Source: Sinorhizobium chiapasense (GTDB lineage: Bacteria > Pseudomonadota > Alphaproteobacteria > Rhizobiales > Rhizobiaceae). From it: a stretch of 64,000 nucleotides of DNA. The stretch is from positions 124,001 through 188,000 of the forward strand of contig NZ_CP133151.1 in the NCBI RefSeq assembly GCF_036488675.1, written 5' to 3'. Position 1 is the first letter of the stretch. Each line of letters opens with the position of its first letter. A program made the translations under genes and the position numbers. The notes under the pieces are model-generated. The model searched no databases. It was not told where the DNA came from and saw only the letters and a program-made list of their open reading frames with translations. This document shows, one piece after another, positions 1 to 9,632 of the stretch.

Positions 1-1
1 G

Positions 2-220
2 CAGCGTCAAAACGCTCGGATTGGCGACCTGATCTTCGACATTCCGACGCTGGTACGAACAATCGGCCGCTCAATCTCGCTGGTAGCCGGCGACATCATT
101 GCAACTGGTACCCCGGTCGGTGTCGGCATCGGCTTTACCCCGCCGAAATACCTCAACCGCGGCGATCGCGTTCGCGTCGAAATCGACGGTATCGGGACGC
201 TCGAAAACCCGGTCGGATAA
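2..220 (+). CDS. Fumarylacetoacetate hydrolase family protein, C-terminal part
   Basis: Only the last 72 codons are inside the window; the start lies before base 1. The visible part ends a FAH-family domain: the stretch VAGDIIATGTPVGVG followed by GDRVRVEIDGIGTLENPVG is the typical C-terminal core of 2-hydroxyhepta-2,4-diene-1,7-dioate isomerase, fumarylpyruvate hydrolase and related C-C bond hydrolases. These enzymes act in the cytoplasm in the breakdown of aromatic or keto-acid compounds. The gene is 29 bp upstream of a RidA-family gene on the same strand, so the two are probably co-transcribed. The exact substrate cannot be told from this fragment. Confidence 0.8.
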   Translation, partial: QRQNARIGDLIFDIPTLVRTIGRSISLVAGDIIATGTPVGVGIGFTPPKYLNRGDRVRVEIDGIGTLENPVG

Positions 221-249
221 TCATCGCACATCGAAGATAGGAGTACACA

Positions 250-657
250 ATGGGCGAAATCAATATTTACAATCCGGAGAAGCTTGGCCCGCCAATGGGT
301 CAGTACACACATGTCACGCGCGTAAAGGCGAACGAGTTTCTGTTCATCGCCGGGATGCTTTCCGGTGACTCCGCCGGAAATGTCATAGGTGAGGGCGACT
401 TTGACGCCCAGACCGCACAGGTTTTCAAAAACGTGGAAGCCGCATTGGAATCTGCGGGGGCATCCTGGAGCAATGTCGTGCAATTCACGACCTATTTGGT
501 CCACTCTCAGGACATTCCAAAGTTCATGGAATTCCGTCTGCGCGAATTTCCCAAGATGTTCCCTGACGGAAAATATCCACCGAACACTTTGCTGATGGTC
601 GACCGGCTGGTGAAGGAACCCTTCCTCGTAGAGGTTCAGACGATCGCGGCACTTTAA
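250..657 (+). CDS. RidA/YjgF family enamine/imine deaminase
   Basis: 135 residues, the normal length of the RidA (YjgF/YER057c/UK114) family. The sequence shows the family pattern FLFIAGMLSGD near the N-terminus, then VFKNVEAALESAG, and a C-terminal LVEVQTIAAL in place of the usual VEIEAIA. RidA proteins hydrolyse reactive enamine/imine intermediates such as 2-aminoacrylate; many relatives sit in catabolic operons with specialised roles. The catalytic arginine of the RidA archetype is not obvious here, so this may be one of the Rid1-7 subgroups with a different substrate. Start chosen because AGGAG lies 7 bases before the ATG. It follows the FAH-family gene closely, which suggests a joint catabolic pathway. 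Confidence 0.85.
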   Translation: MGEINIYNPEKLGPPMGQYTHVTRVKANEFLFIAGMLSGDSAGNVIGEGDFDAQTAQVFKNVEAALESAGASWSNVVQFTTYLVHSQDIPKFMEFRLREFPKMFPDGKYPPNTLLMVDRLVKEPFLVEVQTIAAL

Positions 658-747
658 GCGCGGCAACGTCACCGATCACGGTGAGCGGGCCTGGCCTTGT
701 CGGGCGGGACCTGCTCTCCTTTCACCTTCAGACTGAAGAAAAATACC

Positions 748-3700
748 ATGTCCATTTCGAAGATCCTTGTTGCCAACCGTTCCGAAATTGCCATCCGCGT
801 GTTCCGCGCGGCCAATGAGCTGGGACTCAAAACGGTCGCGATATGGGCTGAGGAGGACAAACTGGCGCTGCACCGCTTCAAGGCGGACGAGAGCTATCAG
901 GTCGGCCGCGGCCCGCATCTTGCCCGCGATCTCGGGCCCATCGAGAGCTATCTGTCGATCGACGAGGTGATCCGCGTCGCCAAGCTTTCCGGCGCCGACG
1001 CCATCCATCCGGGCTACGGCCTGTTGTCCGAAAGCCCGGAATTTGCGGAAGCCTGCGCCGCCAACGGCATCACCTTCATCGGCCCGAAGCCGGAGACGAT
1101 GCGCCAGCTCGGCAACAAGGTGGCGGCGCGGAACCTCGCGATCTCGATCGGCGTACCGGTCGTGCCGGCGACGGAGCCGCTGCCGGATGATCCCGACGAG
1201 ATCAAGCGGCTGGCCGCGGAGATCGGCTATCCGGTGATGCTGAAGGCCTCCTGGGGCGGCGGCGGCCGCGGCATGCGGGCGATCCGCGATCCGAAAGATC
1301 TGATCCGCGAGGTGACCGAGGCCAAGCGCGAGGCGAAGGCCGCCTTCGGCAAGGACGAGGTCTATCTGGAAAAGCTGGTCGAGCGTGCCCGCCACGTCGA
1401 AAGCCAGATTCTGGGCGATACCCACGGCAACGTCGTTCACCTTTTTGAGCGCGACTGCTCGATCCAGCGGCGCAACCAGAAGGTCGTCGAGCGCGCTCCG
1501 GCGCCGTATCTCACCGCTCAACAGCGCGAGGAGCTCGCTGCCTATTCGAAGCGGATCGCCGAGGCGACCAACTATATCGGCGCCGGCACCGTCGAATATC
1601 TGATGGATGCCGACACCGGAAAGTTCTACTTCATCGAGGTCAATCCGCGCATCCAGGTCGAGCACACGGTGACCGAGGTCGTCACCGGCATCGACATCGT
1701 CAAGGCACAGATCCACATCCTCGACGGCTATGCCATCGGCAGGCCGGAATCGGGCGTGCCGTCGCAGGAGAACATCCGCCTCAACTGCCATGCGCTGCAG
1801 TGCCGCATCACCACCGAAGATCCCGAGCAGAACTTCATTCCGGACTACGGCCGCATCACCGCCTACCGCGGCGCCACCGGCTTCGGCATCCGGCTCGACG
1901 GCGGTACCGCCTATTCCGGCGCTGTGATCACCCGCTACTACGATCCGCTGCTCGAGAAGGTGACGGCCTGGGCGCCGAACCCGGACGAGGCGATCCGCCG
2001 CATGATCCGCGCGCTCCGCGAATTCCGCATCCGCGGCGTCGCCACCAACCTGACCTTCCTGGAAGCGATCATCAGCCACCCGAGCTTCCAGGACAACAGC
2101 TACACCACCCGCTTCATCGACACGACGCCGGAGCTGTTCCAGCAGGTGAAGCGCCAGGACCGCGCCACCAAGCTTTTGACCTACCTCGCCGACGTCACAG
2201 TCAACGGCCATCCGGAGGCGAAGGGCCGGCCGAAACCCAACGACGACATCGCCGCGCCCGTCGTGCCGTTCATCAACGGCGAAGTGAAGCCGGGCACCAA
2301 GCAACTTCTCGATCAGCTCGGACCGAAGAAATTCGCCGAATGGGTGAAGGCTCAAGGCCAGGTGTTGATCACCGACACGACGATGCGCGACGGCCATCAG
2401 TCGCTGCTCGCCACCCGCATGCGCACCTACGATATCGCCCGCGTCGCCGGCACCTATGCCCGGGCGCTGCCCAATCTGTTTTCGCTCGAATGCTGGGGCG
2501 GCGCGACCTTCGACGTGTCGATGCGCTTTTTGACCGAAGATCCGTGGGAGCGGCTGGCGATGGTGCGCGAGGGCGCGCCGAACCTGCTCCTGCAGATGCT
2601 GCTGCGCGGCGCCAACGGCGTCGGCTACAAGAACTATCCCGACAACGTCGTCAAATACTTCGTCGCCCAGGCGGCGAAGGGCGGTATCGACGTCTTCCGC
2701 GTCTTCGACTGCCTGAACTGGGTGGAGAACATGCGCGTCGCAATGGACGCGGTGGCGCAAGAGAACAAGATCTGCGAGGCGGCGATCTGCTACACCGGCG
2801 ACATCCTGAATTCCGCCCGGCCGAAGTATGATCTGAAATACTACACGGCGCTCGCCGCGGAACTGGAGAAGGCCGGCGCCCACATCATCGCGGTCAAGGA
2901 CATGGCGGGCCTTCTGAAACCGACCGCCGCGCGCGTGCTGTTCAAGGCGCTGAAGGAAGCGACCGACCTGCCGATCCATTTCCATACGCACGACACATCC
3001 GGCATTGCTGCCGCGACCGTGCTTGCCGCGGTCGAATCCGGCGTCGATATCGTTGACGCGGCGATGGATGCGCTTTCCGGCAACACCTCGCAGCCCTGCC
3101 TCGGCTCGATCGTCGAGGCGCTTTCCGGCTCGGAGCGCGACCCCGGCCTCAATCCGGAATGGATCCGCCGCATCTCCTTCTACTGGGAGGCGGTGCGCCA
3201 CCAATATGCGGCCTTCGAAAGCGACCTCAAGGGACCGGCCTCGGAAGTCTACCTGCACGAAATGCCGGGCGGCCAGTTCACCAACCTCAAGGAACAGGCG
3301 CGCTCGCTCGGGCTCGAAACCCGCTGGCACGAGGTGGCGCAGGCCTATGCCGACGCCAACCGGATGTTCGGCGACATCGTGAAGGTCACGCCGTCCTCCA
3401 AGGTCGTCGGCGACATGGCGCTGATGATGGTTTCCCAGGACCTGACCGTCGCCGACGTCGAGAACCCGGCCAAGGACATCGCCTTCCCGGATTCGGTCGT
3501 CTCGATGCTCAAGGGCGATCTCGGCCAGCCCCCGGGTGGCTGGCCGGAAGCGCTGCAGAAGAAGGCGCTGAAGGGCGAAGAGCCGTACACGGCGGTGCCG
3601 GGCTCGCTGCTGCCGCCTGCCGATCTCGACGCGGAGCGCAAGGCGATCGAAGAGAAGCTCGGCCGCGAGGTCACCGACTTCGAGTTCGCCTCTTATTTGA

Positions 3701-4206
3701 TGTATCCGAAGGTCTTCACCGACTACGCGCTCGCCGCCGAGACCTACGGCCCGGTCAGCGTGCTGCCGACGCCTGCCTATTTCTACGGCATGGCGCCGGG
3801 TGAGGAGCTCTTCGCCGACATCGAGAAAGGCAAGACGCTGGTCATCCTCAACCAGGCGCAGGGCGAGATCGACGAGAAGGGCATGGTCAAGATGTTCTTC
3901 GAACTGAACGGCCAGCCGCGCTCAATCAAGGTCCCCGACCGCAACCGCGGCGCCTCCGCCGCGATTCGGCGCAAGGCGGAGGCGGGTAACGCCGCCCATC
4001 TCGGCGCGCCGATGCCGGGCGTCATCTCGACCGTCGCAGTTCACCCCGGCCAGCCGGTCAAGGCCGGCGACGTGCTCTTGTCGATCGAGGCGATGAAGAT
4101 GGAGACCGCGCTGCACGCGGAGAAGGACGGGGTGATCGCGGAGGTGCTGGTCAGGGCCGGCGACCAGATCGACGCCAAGGATTTGCTGATCGTCTATAGT
4201 TTCTGA
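748..4206 (+). CDS. pyc: Pyruvate carboxylase
   Basis: Biotin-dependent enzyme converting pyruvate, bicarbonate and ATP to oxaloacetate, the main anaplerotic reaction in rhizobia. The 1152-residue chain has the single-polypeptide layout: biotin carboxylase domain first (ATP-binding SWGGGGRGMR near residue 170, FIEVNPRIQVEHT), then the carboxyltransferase domain (DTTMRDGHQSL near 550, FRVFDCLNW), then the biotin carrier domain with the EAMKMET motif, the biotinylated lysine being about residue 1117. It closely follows the remembered Rhizobium etli enzyme. The start at MSISKILVANRSE is chosen over an in-frame codon 51 bases upstream because the homologues begin there. A terminator follows. Such a gene is usually chromosomal; finding it near nod genes is worth noting. 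Confidence 0.97.
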   Translation: MSISKILVANRSEIAIRVFRAANELGLKTVAIWAEEDKLALHRFKADESYQVGRGPHLARDLGPIESYLSIDEVIRVAKLSGADAIHPGYGLLSESPEFAEACAANGITFIGPKPETMRQLGNKVAARNLAISIGVPVVPATEPLPDDPDEIKRLAAEIGYPVMLKASWGGGGRGMRAIRDPKDLIREVTEAKREAKAAFGKDEVYLEKLVERARHVESQILGDTHGNVVHLFERDCSIQRRNQKVVERAPAPYLTAQQREELAAYSKRIAEATNYIGAGTVEYLMDADTGKFYFIEVNPRIQVEHTVTEVVTGIDIVKAQIHILDGYAIGRPESGVPSQENIRLNCHALQCRITTEDPEQNFIPDYGRITAYRGATGFGIRLDGGTAYSGAVITRYYDPLLEKVTAWAPNPDEAIRRMIRALREFRIRGVATNLTFLEAIISHPSFQDNSYTTRFIDTTPELFQQVKRQDRATKLLTYLADVTVNGHPEAKGRPKPNDDIAAPVVPFINGEVKPGTKQLLDQLGPKKFAEWVKAQGQVLITDTTMRDGHQSLLATRMRTYDIARVAGTYARALPNLFSLECWGGATFDVSMRFLTEDPWERLAMVREGAPNLLLQMLLRGANGVGYKNYPDNVVKYFVAQAAKGGIDVFRVFDCLNWVENMRVAMDAVAQENKICEAAICYTGDILNSARPKYDLKYYTALAAELEKAGAHIIAVKDMAGLLKPTAARVLFKALKEATDLPIHFHTHDTSGIAAATVLAAVESGVDIVDAAMDALSGNTSQPCLGSIVEALSGSERDPGLNPEWIRRISFYWEAVRHQYAAFESDLKGPASEVYLHEMPGGQFTNLKEQARSLGLETRWHEVAQAYADANRMFGDIVKVTPSSKVVGDMALMMVSQDLTVADVENPAKDIAFPDSVVSMLKGDLGQPPGGWPEALQKKALKGEEPYTAVPGSLLPPADLDAERKAIEEKLGREVTDFEFASYLMYPKVFTDYALAAETYGPVSVLPTPAYFYGMAPGEELFADIEKGKTLVILNQAQGEIDEKGMVKMFFELNGQPRSIKVPDRNRGASAAIRRKAEAGNAAHLGAPMPGVISTVAVHPGQPVKAGDVLLSIEAMKMETALHAEKDGVIAEVLVRAGDQIDAKDLLIVYSF

Positions 4207-4247
4207 AACATTCCGACGTTCCCCAGAGGCTGACCTCGCCTCTCTTT

Positions 4248-4277
4248 GCCCGGTATCCGCGATGCCGGGCATTTTTT
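4248..4277 (+). terminator. Rho-independent terminator of pyc
   Basis: GCCCGGTAT and ATGCCGGGC can pair as a 9-bp stem (one G-T pair) around a 5-base loop, followed directly by a run of six T. It lies 42 bases after the pyc stop and before the convergent LysR gene, so it fits as the end of the pyc transcript. Confidence 0.85.
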
Positions 4278-4329
4278 CGTGAGGAGCCCCCACCTCATTG
4301 GGAAAACTCGCTCTGAGAGCGATCGGAGG

Positions 4330-5304
4330 CTACCCAGGGCCAATGATTTGGTGAAGGGACGCCTTCTTTTTCACCTCACAGGCCGCCACAATCGAGCGGA
4401 TACAACTTCTCAACCAAATGTGTCCTGCGTCTGCCTGCTTCGTTCGGACGTAAATCAAAGAGACTCGAACGTCAGGGAGAGCAAAGGGTGGACGGGTAAC
4501 CAGTATTTCGCTGCTTTCATCCAAAAGTGACAGCATCCCATCTGCGAATGCCGCAATCATTTGTGTACCCTTAAGCACTTTCGGAGCGACCATATAGTAC
4601 GGCACGGTTGCGGCAACGCGGCGTGTCAAACCCATTGCCTTCAGTGCCCCATCGCTTACACCAGATTCATCGCCATCCGGAGAAATTTGCAAATGGGGCA
4701 TCGCAAGATATTTCTCTAACGTTAGATCCTTTATAACCGGATTCGCTGCCCAAGCCGCGCAGAGCATTTGATGCCGTGCGAGAATAGTCTCGACAATATG
4801 CGCCTCCCGAATGATCGGATTGCCGATTAACACGCAATCGAGATCCGGATCGCTCAGCAATTCGGAAGCCTCATACAAATATACTGGTACAATACGAAGT
4901 CGAGCGTGAGGTGCTTTCGCGTTGAACTCCTCCAAAAGGGCAGGAATATACAGGGCACTGGTATAGTCTGTGACACCGATTCGAAATTGGCGTTGGCTTT
5001 CACTCGGTTTGAAATTGACGTGTTGAGATACCACGCCTTGAATGTCCGATAGCGCCTGCGTGATTACCGCGGCTAATTCTCTTGCCTGAGCAGTCGGGTT
5101 CATTGAACCGGCATGTTTGACGAACAGCTCGTCTCCAAAGATCTCGCGCAGCCTATTCAGTGAATGACTGATCGCTGATTGTGTTCGTCCAGCACGGTCC
5201 GCCGCGCGAGTGACACTGCGTTCTTGCATGAGCAGATCAAAAACCTTCAACAGATTCAGGTCAATTTGAGTCAGACTGAAATCGCTTCTCATCCGCAGCC
5301 TCAT
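4330..5304 (-). CDS. LysR-type transcriptional regulator
   Basis: About 324 residues. The N-terminal winged helix-turn-helix is clear: FSLTQIDLNLLKVFDLLMQE, then RSVTRAADRAGRTQSAISHSLNRLRE, which is the LysR family signature and closest in style to NodD-like members. The rest is the periplasmic-binding-protein-like effector domain. It is transcribed divergently from the amino-acid transport/C-S lyase operon starting at 5534 and is the probable regulator of that operon, with an amino acid or its breakdown product as likely inducer (inference). Two ATG codons (5304 and 5292) are plausible starts; AGG 7 bases ahead of the second makes that one possible too. An upstream TTG at 5322 is less likely. 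Confidence 0.9.
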   Translation of the reverse strand: MRLRMRSDFSLTQIDLNLLKVFDLLMQERSVTRAADRAGRTQSAISHSLNRLREIFGDELFVKHAGSMNPTAQARELAAVITQALSDIQGVVSQHVNFKPSESQRQFRIGVTDYTSALYIPALLEEFNAKAPHARLRIVPVYLYEASELLSDPDLDCVLIGNPIIREAHIVETILARHQMLCAAWAANPVIKDLTLEKYLAMPHLQISPDGDESGVSDGALKAMGLTRRVAATVPYYMVAPKVLKGTQMIAAFADGMLSLLDESSEILVTRPPFALPDVRVSLIYVRTKQADAGHIWLRSCIRSIVAACEVKKKASLHQIIGPG

Positions 5305-5327
5305 TTGCACGTTTTCCGCCAATATAA

Positions 5328-5340
5328 TGAATGCAGTTCA
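5328..5340. promoter_or_regulatory. Candidate LysR binding site (T-N11-A) in divergent promoter
   Basis: The intergenic region 5305-5533 between the LysR gene and the transport operon contains TGAATGCAGTTCA, a TGAA/TTCA dyad that has the T-N11-A form typical of LysR-type binding sites. The flanks extend it imperfectly (ATAA on one side, TATTA on the other), and a GAATATTC palindrome lies about 12 bases further toward the operon. The position beside the regulator's own start codon fits autoregulation and control of the divergent operon. Confidence 0.45.
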
Positions 5341-5533
5341 TATTACCATTACGAATATTCATTCGCCGCCCGAGGAACCAAAAGCTATGGTTCCTTCGCG
5401 GGTGTTGAGGAGAAGCACCCTAAAATGCCTGTTCTCGCGCACCTGTTCGGACAGAGAGGCAAGCCTTGCGTCTCCGATGGTCGACGTGCGTCGAAAACGC
5501 GGCCATGAAGACAACGCAACAAGGGAACGTAAA

Positions 5534-6379
5534 ATGACTGCTATTAAATCTATAATGCTTTCGACAGCGGTGCTGATGGTTAGCGCGACTGCTTTGCTCG
5601 CAGACGAGGTTCCGCGTCCGGCCTACGTGAAGGACAGCGGCAAGCTGCCAATCGCGACCACCATTTATGCTCCCTTCTCTTACATCGACGAAAGCGGCAA
5701 GCAGGTCGGTCTCAGCGTCGAATTGGCTCAGGCAGCTGCCAAAACACTTGGCGTCGAGCTGACCATCGACCAGGTCCCATTTACGTCTCTCATTCCGTCT
5801 TTGAGTGCTGACAGGATCAAGATCGCCTGGCTCAATGCATCGGTAACGGAAGAACGTCTTAAGCAAGCGGATTTCGTCGCGTGGATGGAGGACGGCACCA
5901 TCGCTTCGACCCTCCCCGAAAACAAAGACAAATACGCGAAGCGCACGGCACTGTGTGGCGGCACGGTCGCGGTTCAGTCCGGCACGGCAGCCGACTTTTC
6001 TGCGGATCAGCTGAACAAGGAGTGCAAGACCGCCGGCCTTCAGGAATTCAAGAAGGATATCTATCCGTCGCAGCAGGACACTGTTCAGGCCGTCATCACC
6101 GGACGGGCTGACGCTTATCTGGATGACTCTACGTCAGCCGGATACTACTCGCAGGTCAGCAAGGGAAAACTCGTTCTGACGGGCGAGGTCTTTCACAAGA
6201 AACCCATCGGCCACATCATCAAGAAGGGCGACGCCGAAACCGCCACCATGCTTGCTGCCACGATCCAAAAATTGATTGACGACGGCACCTACAAGGCCAT
6301 CCTCGACAAATACGGCATGTCTTCGGCCGCGATCGCAAAGCCGATCGTCTACACGGACGTATCCCAGCTCAAAGATTGA
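5534..6379 (+). CDS. Amino-acid ABC transporter, periplasmic substrate-binding protein
   Basis: 281 residues, a family 3 solute-binding protein for polar amino acids. A Sec signal peptide is visible at the N-terminus (positively charged MTAIK, hydrophobic stretch, ATALLAD cleavage region). The mature part has the lobe-1 pattern YAPFSYIDESGKQVGLSVELAQAAAK and GRADAYLDDSTSAGYY later, as in glutamine/cystine-type binders. The start at 5534 is preferred because AAGGGAACG precedes it and the signal peptide begins there; the open frame extends upstream but without family sequence. First gene of a six-gene operon with a permease, ATPase and two PLP enzymes; the enzymes suggest that the ligand is a sulfur or D-amino acid, which is inference. 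Confidence 0.92.
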   Translation: MTAIKSIMLSTAVLMVSATALLADEVPRPAYVKDSGKLPIATTIYAPFSYIDESGKQVGLSVELAQAAAKTLGVELTIDQVPFTSLIPSLSADRIKIAWLNASVTEERLKQADFVAWMEDGTIASTLPENKDKYAKRTALCGGTVAVQSGTAADFSADQLNKECKTAGLQEFKKDIYPSQQDTVQAVITGRADAYLDDSTSAGYYSQVSKGKLVLTGEVFHKKPIGHIIKKGDAETATMLAATIQKLIDDGTYKAILDKYGMSSAAIAKPIVYTDVSQLKD

Positions 6380-6386
6380 CCTCCAG

Positions 6387-6419
6387 CTCCCCGCTTTGCC
6401 GAATCGGCAGAGCGGGGAG
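6387..6419 (+). repeat. Long hairpin between binding-protein and permease genes
   Basis: CTCCCCGCT-T-TGCCG pairs with CGGCA-G-AGCGGGGAG across a 3-base AAT loop: a stem of about 15 bp with one G-T pair. No T run follows, so it is not a standard terminator. In ABC-transport operons such a structure right after the binding-protein gene usually protects the upstream mRNA from exonucleases or attenuates, so that the binding protein is made in excess over the permease. Confidence 0.7.
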
Positions 6420-6486
6420 ATCAGGCAATTCCGCCGCAACCCGTTTGCGAAAAGTCATGATATCACCCTAAGAAGGAATCGAGGAC

Positions 6487-7434
6487 TTGAACGTTCTCCC
6501 CCTCAAAGACGATAGCGTCGCTGCCAAGCACACGACACAGTTCAAGGTGGTGCCTCTCCGTCATCCCTGGCGCTGGACGGCTGCTGCTTTGGTCGCAATT
6601 CTCATGCTTTTGCTCATGCAGGCAGTCGTCAGTAATCCCAACCTTCAGTGGCCCGTCGTAGCCTCCTACATCCTGAACCCGATTATCTTGCAGGGCCTAT
6701 GGATAACTGTTGGCTTGACCCTGGCCATCATGTTTTTTGCCAGCGTCATTGGCATGATCGTTGCCTTAATGATGCTTTCGCCGAGCAAAATGCTGTCACT
6801 CCCAGCCGCAGGGTTTATCTGGTGGTTCCGGGGCACACCGGCGCTCGTCCAGCTTATCCTGTGGTACAATCTGTCGCTCATCTTCAAAGACATTACACTC
6901 TGGTTGCCGGGACTTGGTACCGTCTTTTCGATTCCCACGAACACGGTCATGACACCGTTGGTAGCGGCGGTCGTTGCACTGTCCCTCCATGAAGCGGGGT
7001 ATATGGCGGAGATCATCCGAAACGGATTGAAATCAGTGAGCCGTGGCCAGACCGAAGCGGCTCTGTGTCTTGGGATGAAACCGTCTCTGCTGCTGCGAAG
7101 GATTGTTATCCCTCAAGCGATGCGCGTCATCATTCCCCCGACCGGAAACGAGACGATCAATCTGCTCAAAACGACGTCCCTCGTCAGTATCATTGCCGTC
7201 GGCGACCTTTTGTACTCGGCGCAGGCGATTTATGCCCGGACGTTCGAAACCATCCCGCTCTTGCTCGTCGCCACGTTCTGGTACCTCGTTGTCGTCTCCA
7301 TCATGACCGTTGGCCAAGGCTATCTGGAACGTCACTATTCCAGAGATGAAGCCGGACACGACTCCGCTCCGGGTGGTTTGTCGCGGCTGGGTTTGATCCT
7401 CACTATGCGTGAAAAATGGAGAGGTGCACAATGA
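6487..7434 (+). CDS. Amino-acid ABC transporter permease (HisM/GlnP family)
   Basis: 315 residues, inner-membrane subunit of a polar amino-acid importer. The EAA-loop signature is visible: [20 protein letters not shown] followed by [11 protein letters not shown] and [15 protein letters not shown]. Several hydrophobic segments precede and follow. The N-terminus carries an extra hydrophilic stretch before the first membrane segment, typical of permeases that act as a single homodimeric gene product. The proposed start is a TTG with GAGGA just before it; a later start is possible but would leave the ribosome site unexplained. The stop overlaps the ATG of the ATPase gene (ATGA). Confidence 0.9.
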   Translation: MNVLPLKDDSVAAKHTTQFKVVPLRHPWRWTAAALVAILMLLLMQAVVSNPNLQWPVVASYILNPIILQGLWITVGLTLAIMFFASVIGMIVALMMLSPSKMLSLPAAGFIWWFRGTPALVQLILWYNLSLIFKDITLWLPGLGTVFSIPTNTVMTPLVAAVVALSLHEAGYMAEIIRNGLKSVSRGQTEAALCLGMKPSLLLRRIVIPQAMRVIIPPTGNETINLLKTTSLVSIIAVGDLLYSAQAIYARTFETIPLLLVATFWYLVVVSIMTVGQGYLERHYSRDEAGHDSAPGGLSRLGLILTMREKWRGAQ

Positions 7435-8228
7435 AGACCAGTCATTTTGAACGGTTCGGTGTCTCTCCCTCCGTCATGATACACGCGTCAGATGTCAGAA
7501 AATCCTACGGCAGCTATGAAGTACTCAAGGGCGTGAATGTGTCGGTGCCGAACGGATCGGTCGCCTGCATTATCGGCCCGTCCGGCTCCGGTAAAAGCAC
7601 ATTTCTCAGGTGCATCAATCATCTTGAGGAGATCAACGGTGGACTGCTGCTGGTCGATGGGGACTTCGTTGGGTACCGGTTGAAAGACGACAAGCTCCAT
7701 GAACTGAGGGCGTCGCAGATTTGTGCACGGCGTGCCGAAATCGGCATGGTCTTCCAGCACTTCAATCTGTTCCCGCACATGACCGTGCTGGAAAACCTCA
7801 TCGAAGCCCCGGTCCGCGTGCGTGGTGAGAAGCGGGCCGAAGCGCGGCAGCACGCCTTGGAGCTCCTGCGCCGAGTAGGGCTGGCGGAAAAGGCTTCCGC
7901 CTTTCCCAGACAACTGTCCGGCGGCCAGCAGCAACGAGTTGCGATTGCGCGAGCTCTTGCCATGCGCCCGAAGGTGTTGCTGTTCGATGAGCCGACCTCG
8001 GCGCTCGATCCAGAACTCGTCGGTGAAGTCCTTTCGGTCATGAAAGACCTCGCGCGCGACGGCATGACGATGGTCGTGGTCACGCATGAAATCGGGTTTG
8101 CTCGTGAAGTCGCCGACCAGTTGATTTTCATGGATGGGGGAACCGTCATGGAACAGGGCGATCCGCGCGAGATGATCGCTAACCCGAAGTCGCCCCGAAC
8201 GCGCGAGTTCCTGGCCAAAGTCCTCTAG
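7431..8228 (+). CDS. Amino-acid ABC transporter ATP-binding protein (GlnQ/HisP family)
   Basis: 265 residues with all ABC motifs: Walker [11 protein letters not shown]-loop [17 protein letters not shown], signature [16 protein letters not shown], Walker [15 protein letters not shown], and the H-loop VVTHEIGFA. These are the hallmarks of polar amino-acid transporter ATPases. The ATG at 7431 is preferred over one 15 bases earlier because GGAGAGG lies 6 bases ahead and because it forms an ATGA overlap with the permease stop, indicating translational coupling. It energises the importer encoded by the two genes before it. Confidence 0.95.
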   Translation: MKTSHFERFGVSPSVMIHASDVRKSYGSYEVLKGVNVSVPNGSVACIIGPSGSGKSTFLRCINHLEEINGGLLLVDGDFVGYRLKDDKLHELRASQICARRAEIGMVFQHFNLFPHMTVLENLIEAPVRVRGEKRAEARQHALELLRRVGLAEKASAFPRQLSGGQQQRVAIARALAMRPKVLLFDEPTSALDPELVGEVLSVMKDLARDGMTMVVVTHEIGFAREVADQLIFMDGGTVMEQGDPREMIANPKSPRTREFLAKVL

Positions 8229-8266
8229 CCGCGCTGCAACGACCAGACAGATAATCGGAGAAAATT

Positions 8267-9487
8267 ATGCACGATTTGCACCGGGCGCCGGCTGACGCCG
8301 CCGCGGAAACGACCAACTTTGACGAAGTCCTCGACCGCTCGACCCTGAGCACCGTCAAATGGGAAATGGAAATTGATCGTACCGGAAACAAATCCCTGCT
8401 CGGCTTCGGTACCGCAGATATGGACTTCCGGTCGCCCAAGCCAATTGCAGCGGCTCTTGAGCGCACCGCACGGCTTGGCCATTTCGGGTACCCCTACAAG
8501 CCAAACAGCTACTACGATGCGCTGATCGGCTTCTATAAGAGGCATTTCGGGTGGGAGATCAGGCGCGAGTGGATCGCCCACAATGTTGGCATCTACCCCT
8601 CCATGCGACCCTTGATCGATCGCCTGAGTGTCGAGGGCGACGAGATCATCTACCAGTCGCCGGTCCACTTCCAGTTCAGGAATATAGTGGCCGCCGCCGG
8701 TCGCGTGCCGGTCGCAAACCCTCTGATGCTACGCAATGGCCGTTATGAGTTCGACTTCGATCAGCTATCCCGCTGCGTAAGCAGTCGCACAAGACTGCTC
8801 TTGCTTTGCAACCCTCACAACCCTGTCGGGCGGGTATGGTCGCGAGAAGAATTGGCGCGGCTTGCGGAATTTTGCCAGCAGCACAACATCGTTGTTGTTT
8901 CCGACGAGGTCTATTGCGGCCTGCTGCATGAAGGCGCTCACTTTACTCCTTTCGCGAGCGTTTCATCAGAGGCGCTCATGAATTCGGTGAGCCTGCTTTC
9001 CGCCAGCAAGATGTTTAATCTGACCGGACTGAAGCACTCTCAGGTCATTGCCGCCAATCCTCGGCTCATGCATGAGTATCTCGAGGGGTTGAAGCGCGAT
9101 ACCTCCGGCTACGGCGGCTCTCTATTCGGCCACGCCGCGACCGAGGTGGCATACCGGGATTGCGATGGGTGGCTGGGCGATCTCATGAGGTATGTTGCCG
9201 GAAACTATGCCTTTGCCGAGGCTTTCTTCAAGGAAAGACTTCCGCGTATTCGCGTGCGTCCGACGGAATCCACCTACTTCATGTGGCTTGACCTGTCGGA
9301 TTACGGCATGTCGCACCAGGAAATGCTCGACTTGTTCGAAACACGGCACGGCCTCGTTCTCAACTATGGTGAAGACTATGGGCCCGGCGGTGAAGGACAT
9401 ATCCGCCTGAATATCGGCACCCCAAAGTCTGTTCTTGCTCAAGGACTCGAGCGAATGGCGGAGGCATTGTCCAGCCACGAAAGATGA
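8267..9487 (+). CDS. PLP-dependent MalY/PatB-type aminotransferase (probable cystathionine beta-lyase / C-S lyase)
   Basis: 406 residues, fold-type I PLP enzyme. The ADMDF motif near residue 50, CNPHNPVGRVW, VVSDEVYCGLL and the PLP-lysine region SASKMFNLTGLK are those of the MalY/PatB subgroup, which carries out beta-elimination on cystathionine, cysteine or related thioethers to give a thiol, ammonia and pyruvate (through 2-aminoacrylate). Its place in an operon with a transporter, a RidA and a D-cysteine desulfhydrase-like enzyme supports sulfur amino-acid breakdown rather than a plain transaminase role. The exact substrate cannot be fixed from sequence. Starts 38 bp after the ATPase gene. 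Confidence 0.85.
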   Translation: MHDLHRAPADAAAETTNFDEVLDRSTLSTVKWEMEIDRTGNKSLLGFGTADMDFRSPKPIAAALERTARLGHFGYPYKPNSYYDALIGFYKRHFGWEIRREWIAHNVGIYPSMRPLIDRLSVEGDEIIYQSPVHFQFRNIVAAAGRVPVANPLMLRNGRYEFDFDQLSRCVSSRTRLLLLCNPHNPVGRVWSREELARLAEFCQQHNIVVVSDEVYCGLLHEGAHFTPFASVSSEALMNSVSLLSASKMFNLTGLKHSQVIAANPRLMHEYLEGLKRDTSGYGGSLFGHAATEVAYRDCDGWLGDLMRYVAGNYAFAEAFFKERLPRIRVRPTESTYFMWLDLSDYGMSHQEMLDLFETRHGLVLNYGEDYGPGGEGHIRLNIGTPKSVLAQGLERMAEALSSHER

Positions 9488-9632
9488 TCGTGGCATTCCA
9501 AGTCTAGCCGCCCTGATAGCTATCACTCAACGATATGTCGGCGCGAACATGTGCCGACACGCAATCCGTTCGAATTCGATATGCCGTAATGCATTGCGTA
9601 AGACGCGCATCTCCAACTCTTGCGAGGAAGCC

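Noticed and set aside
676..3330. Very long open frame on the minus strand opposite pyc
   Set aside because: It is an antisense shadow of the high-GC pyc gene; its protein is arginine-rich and has no family pattern.
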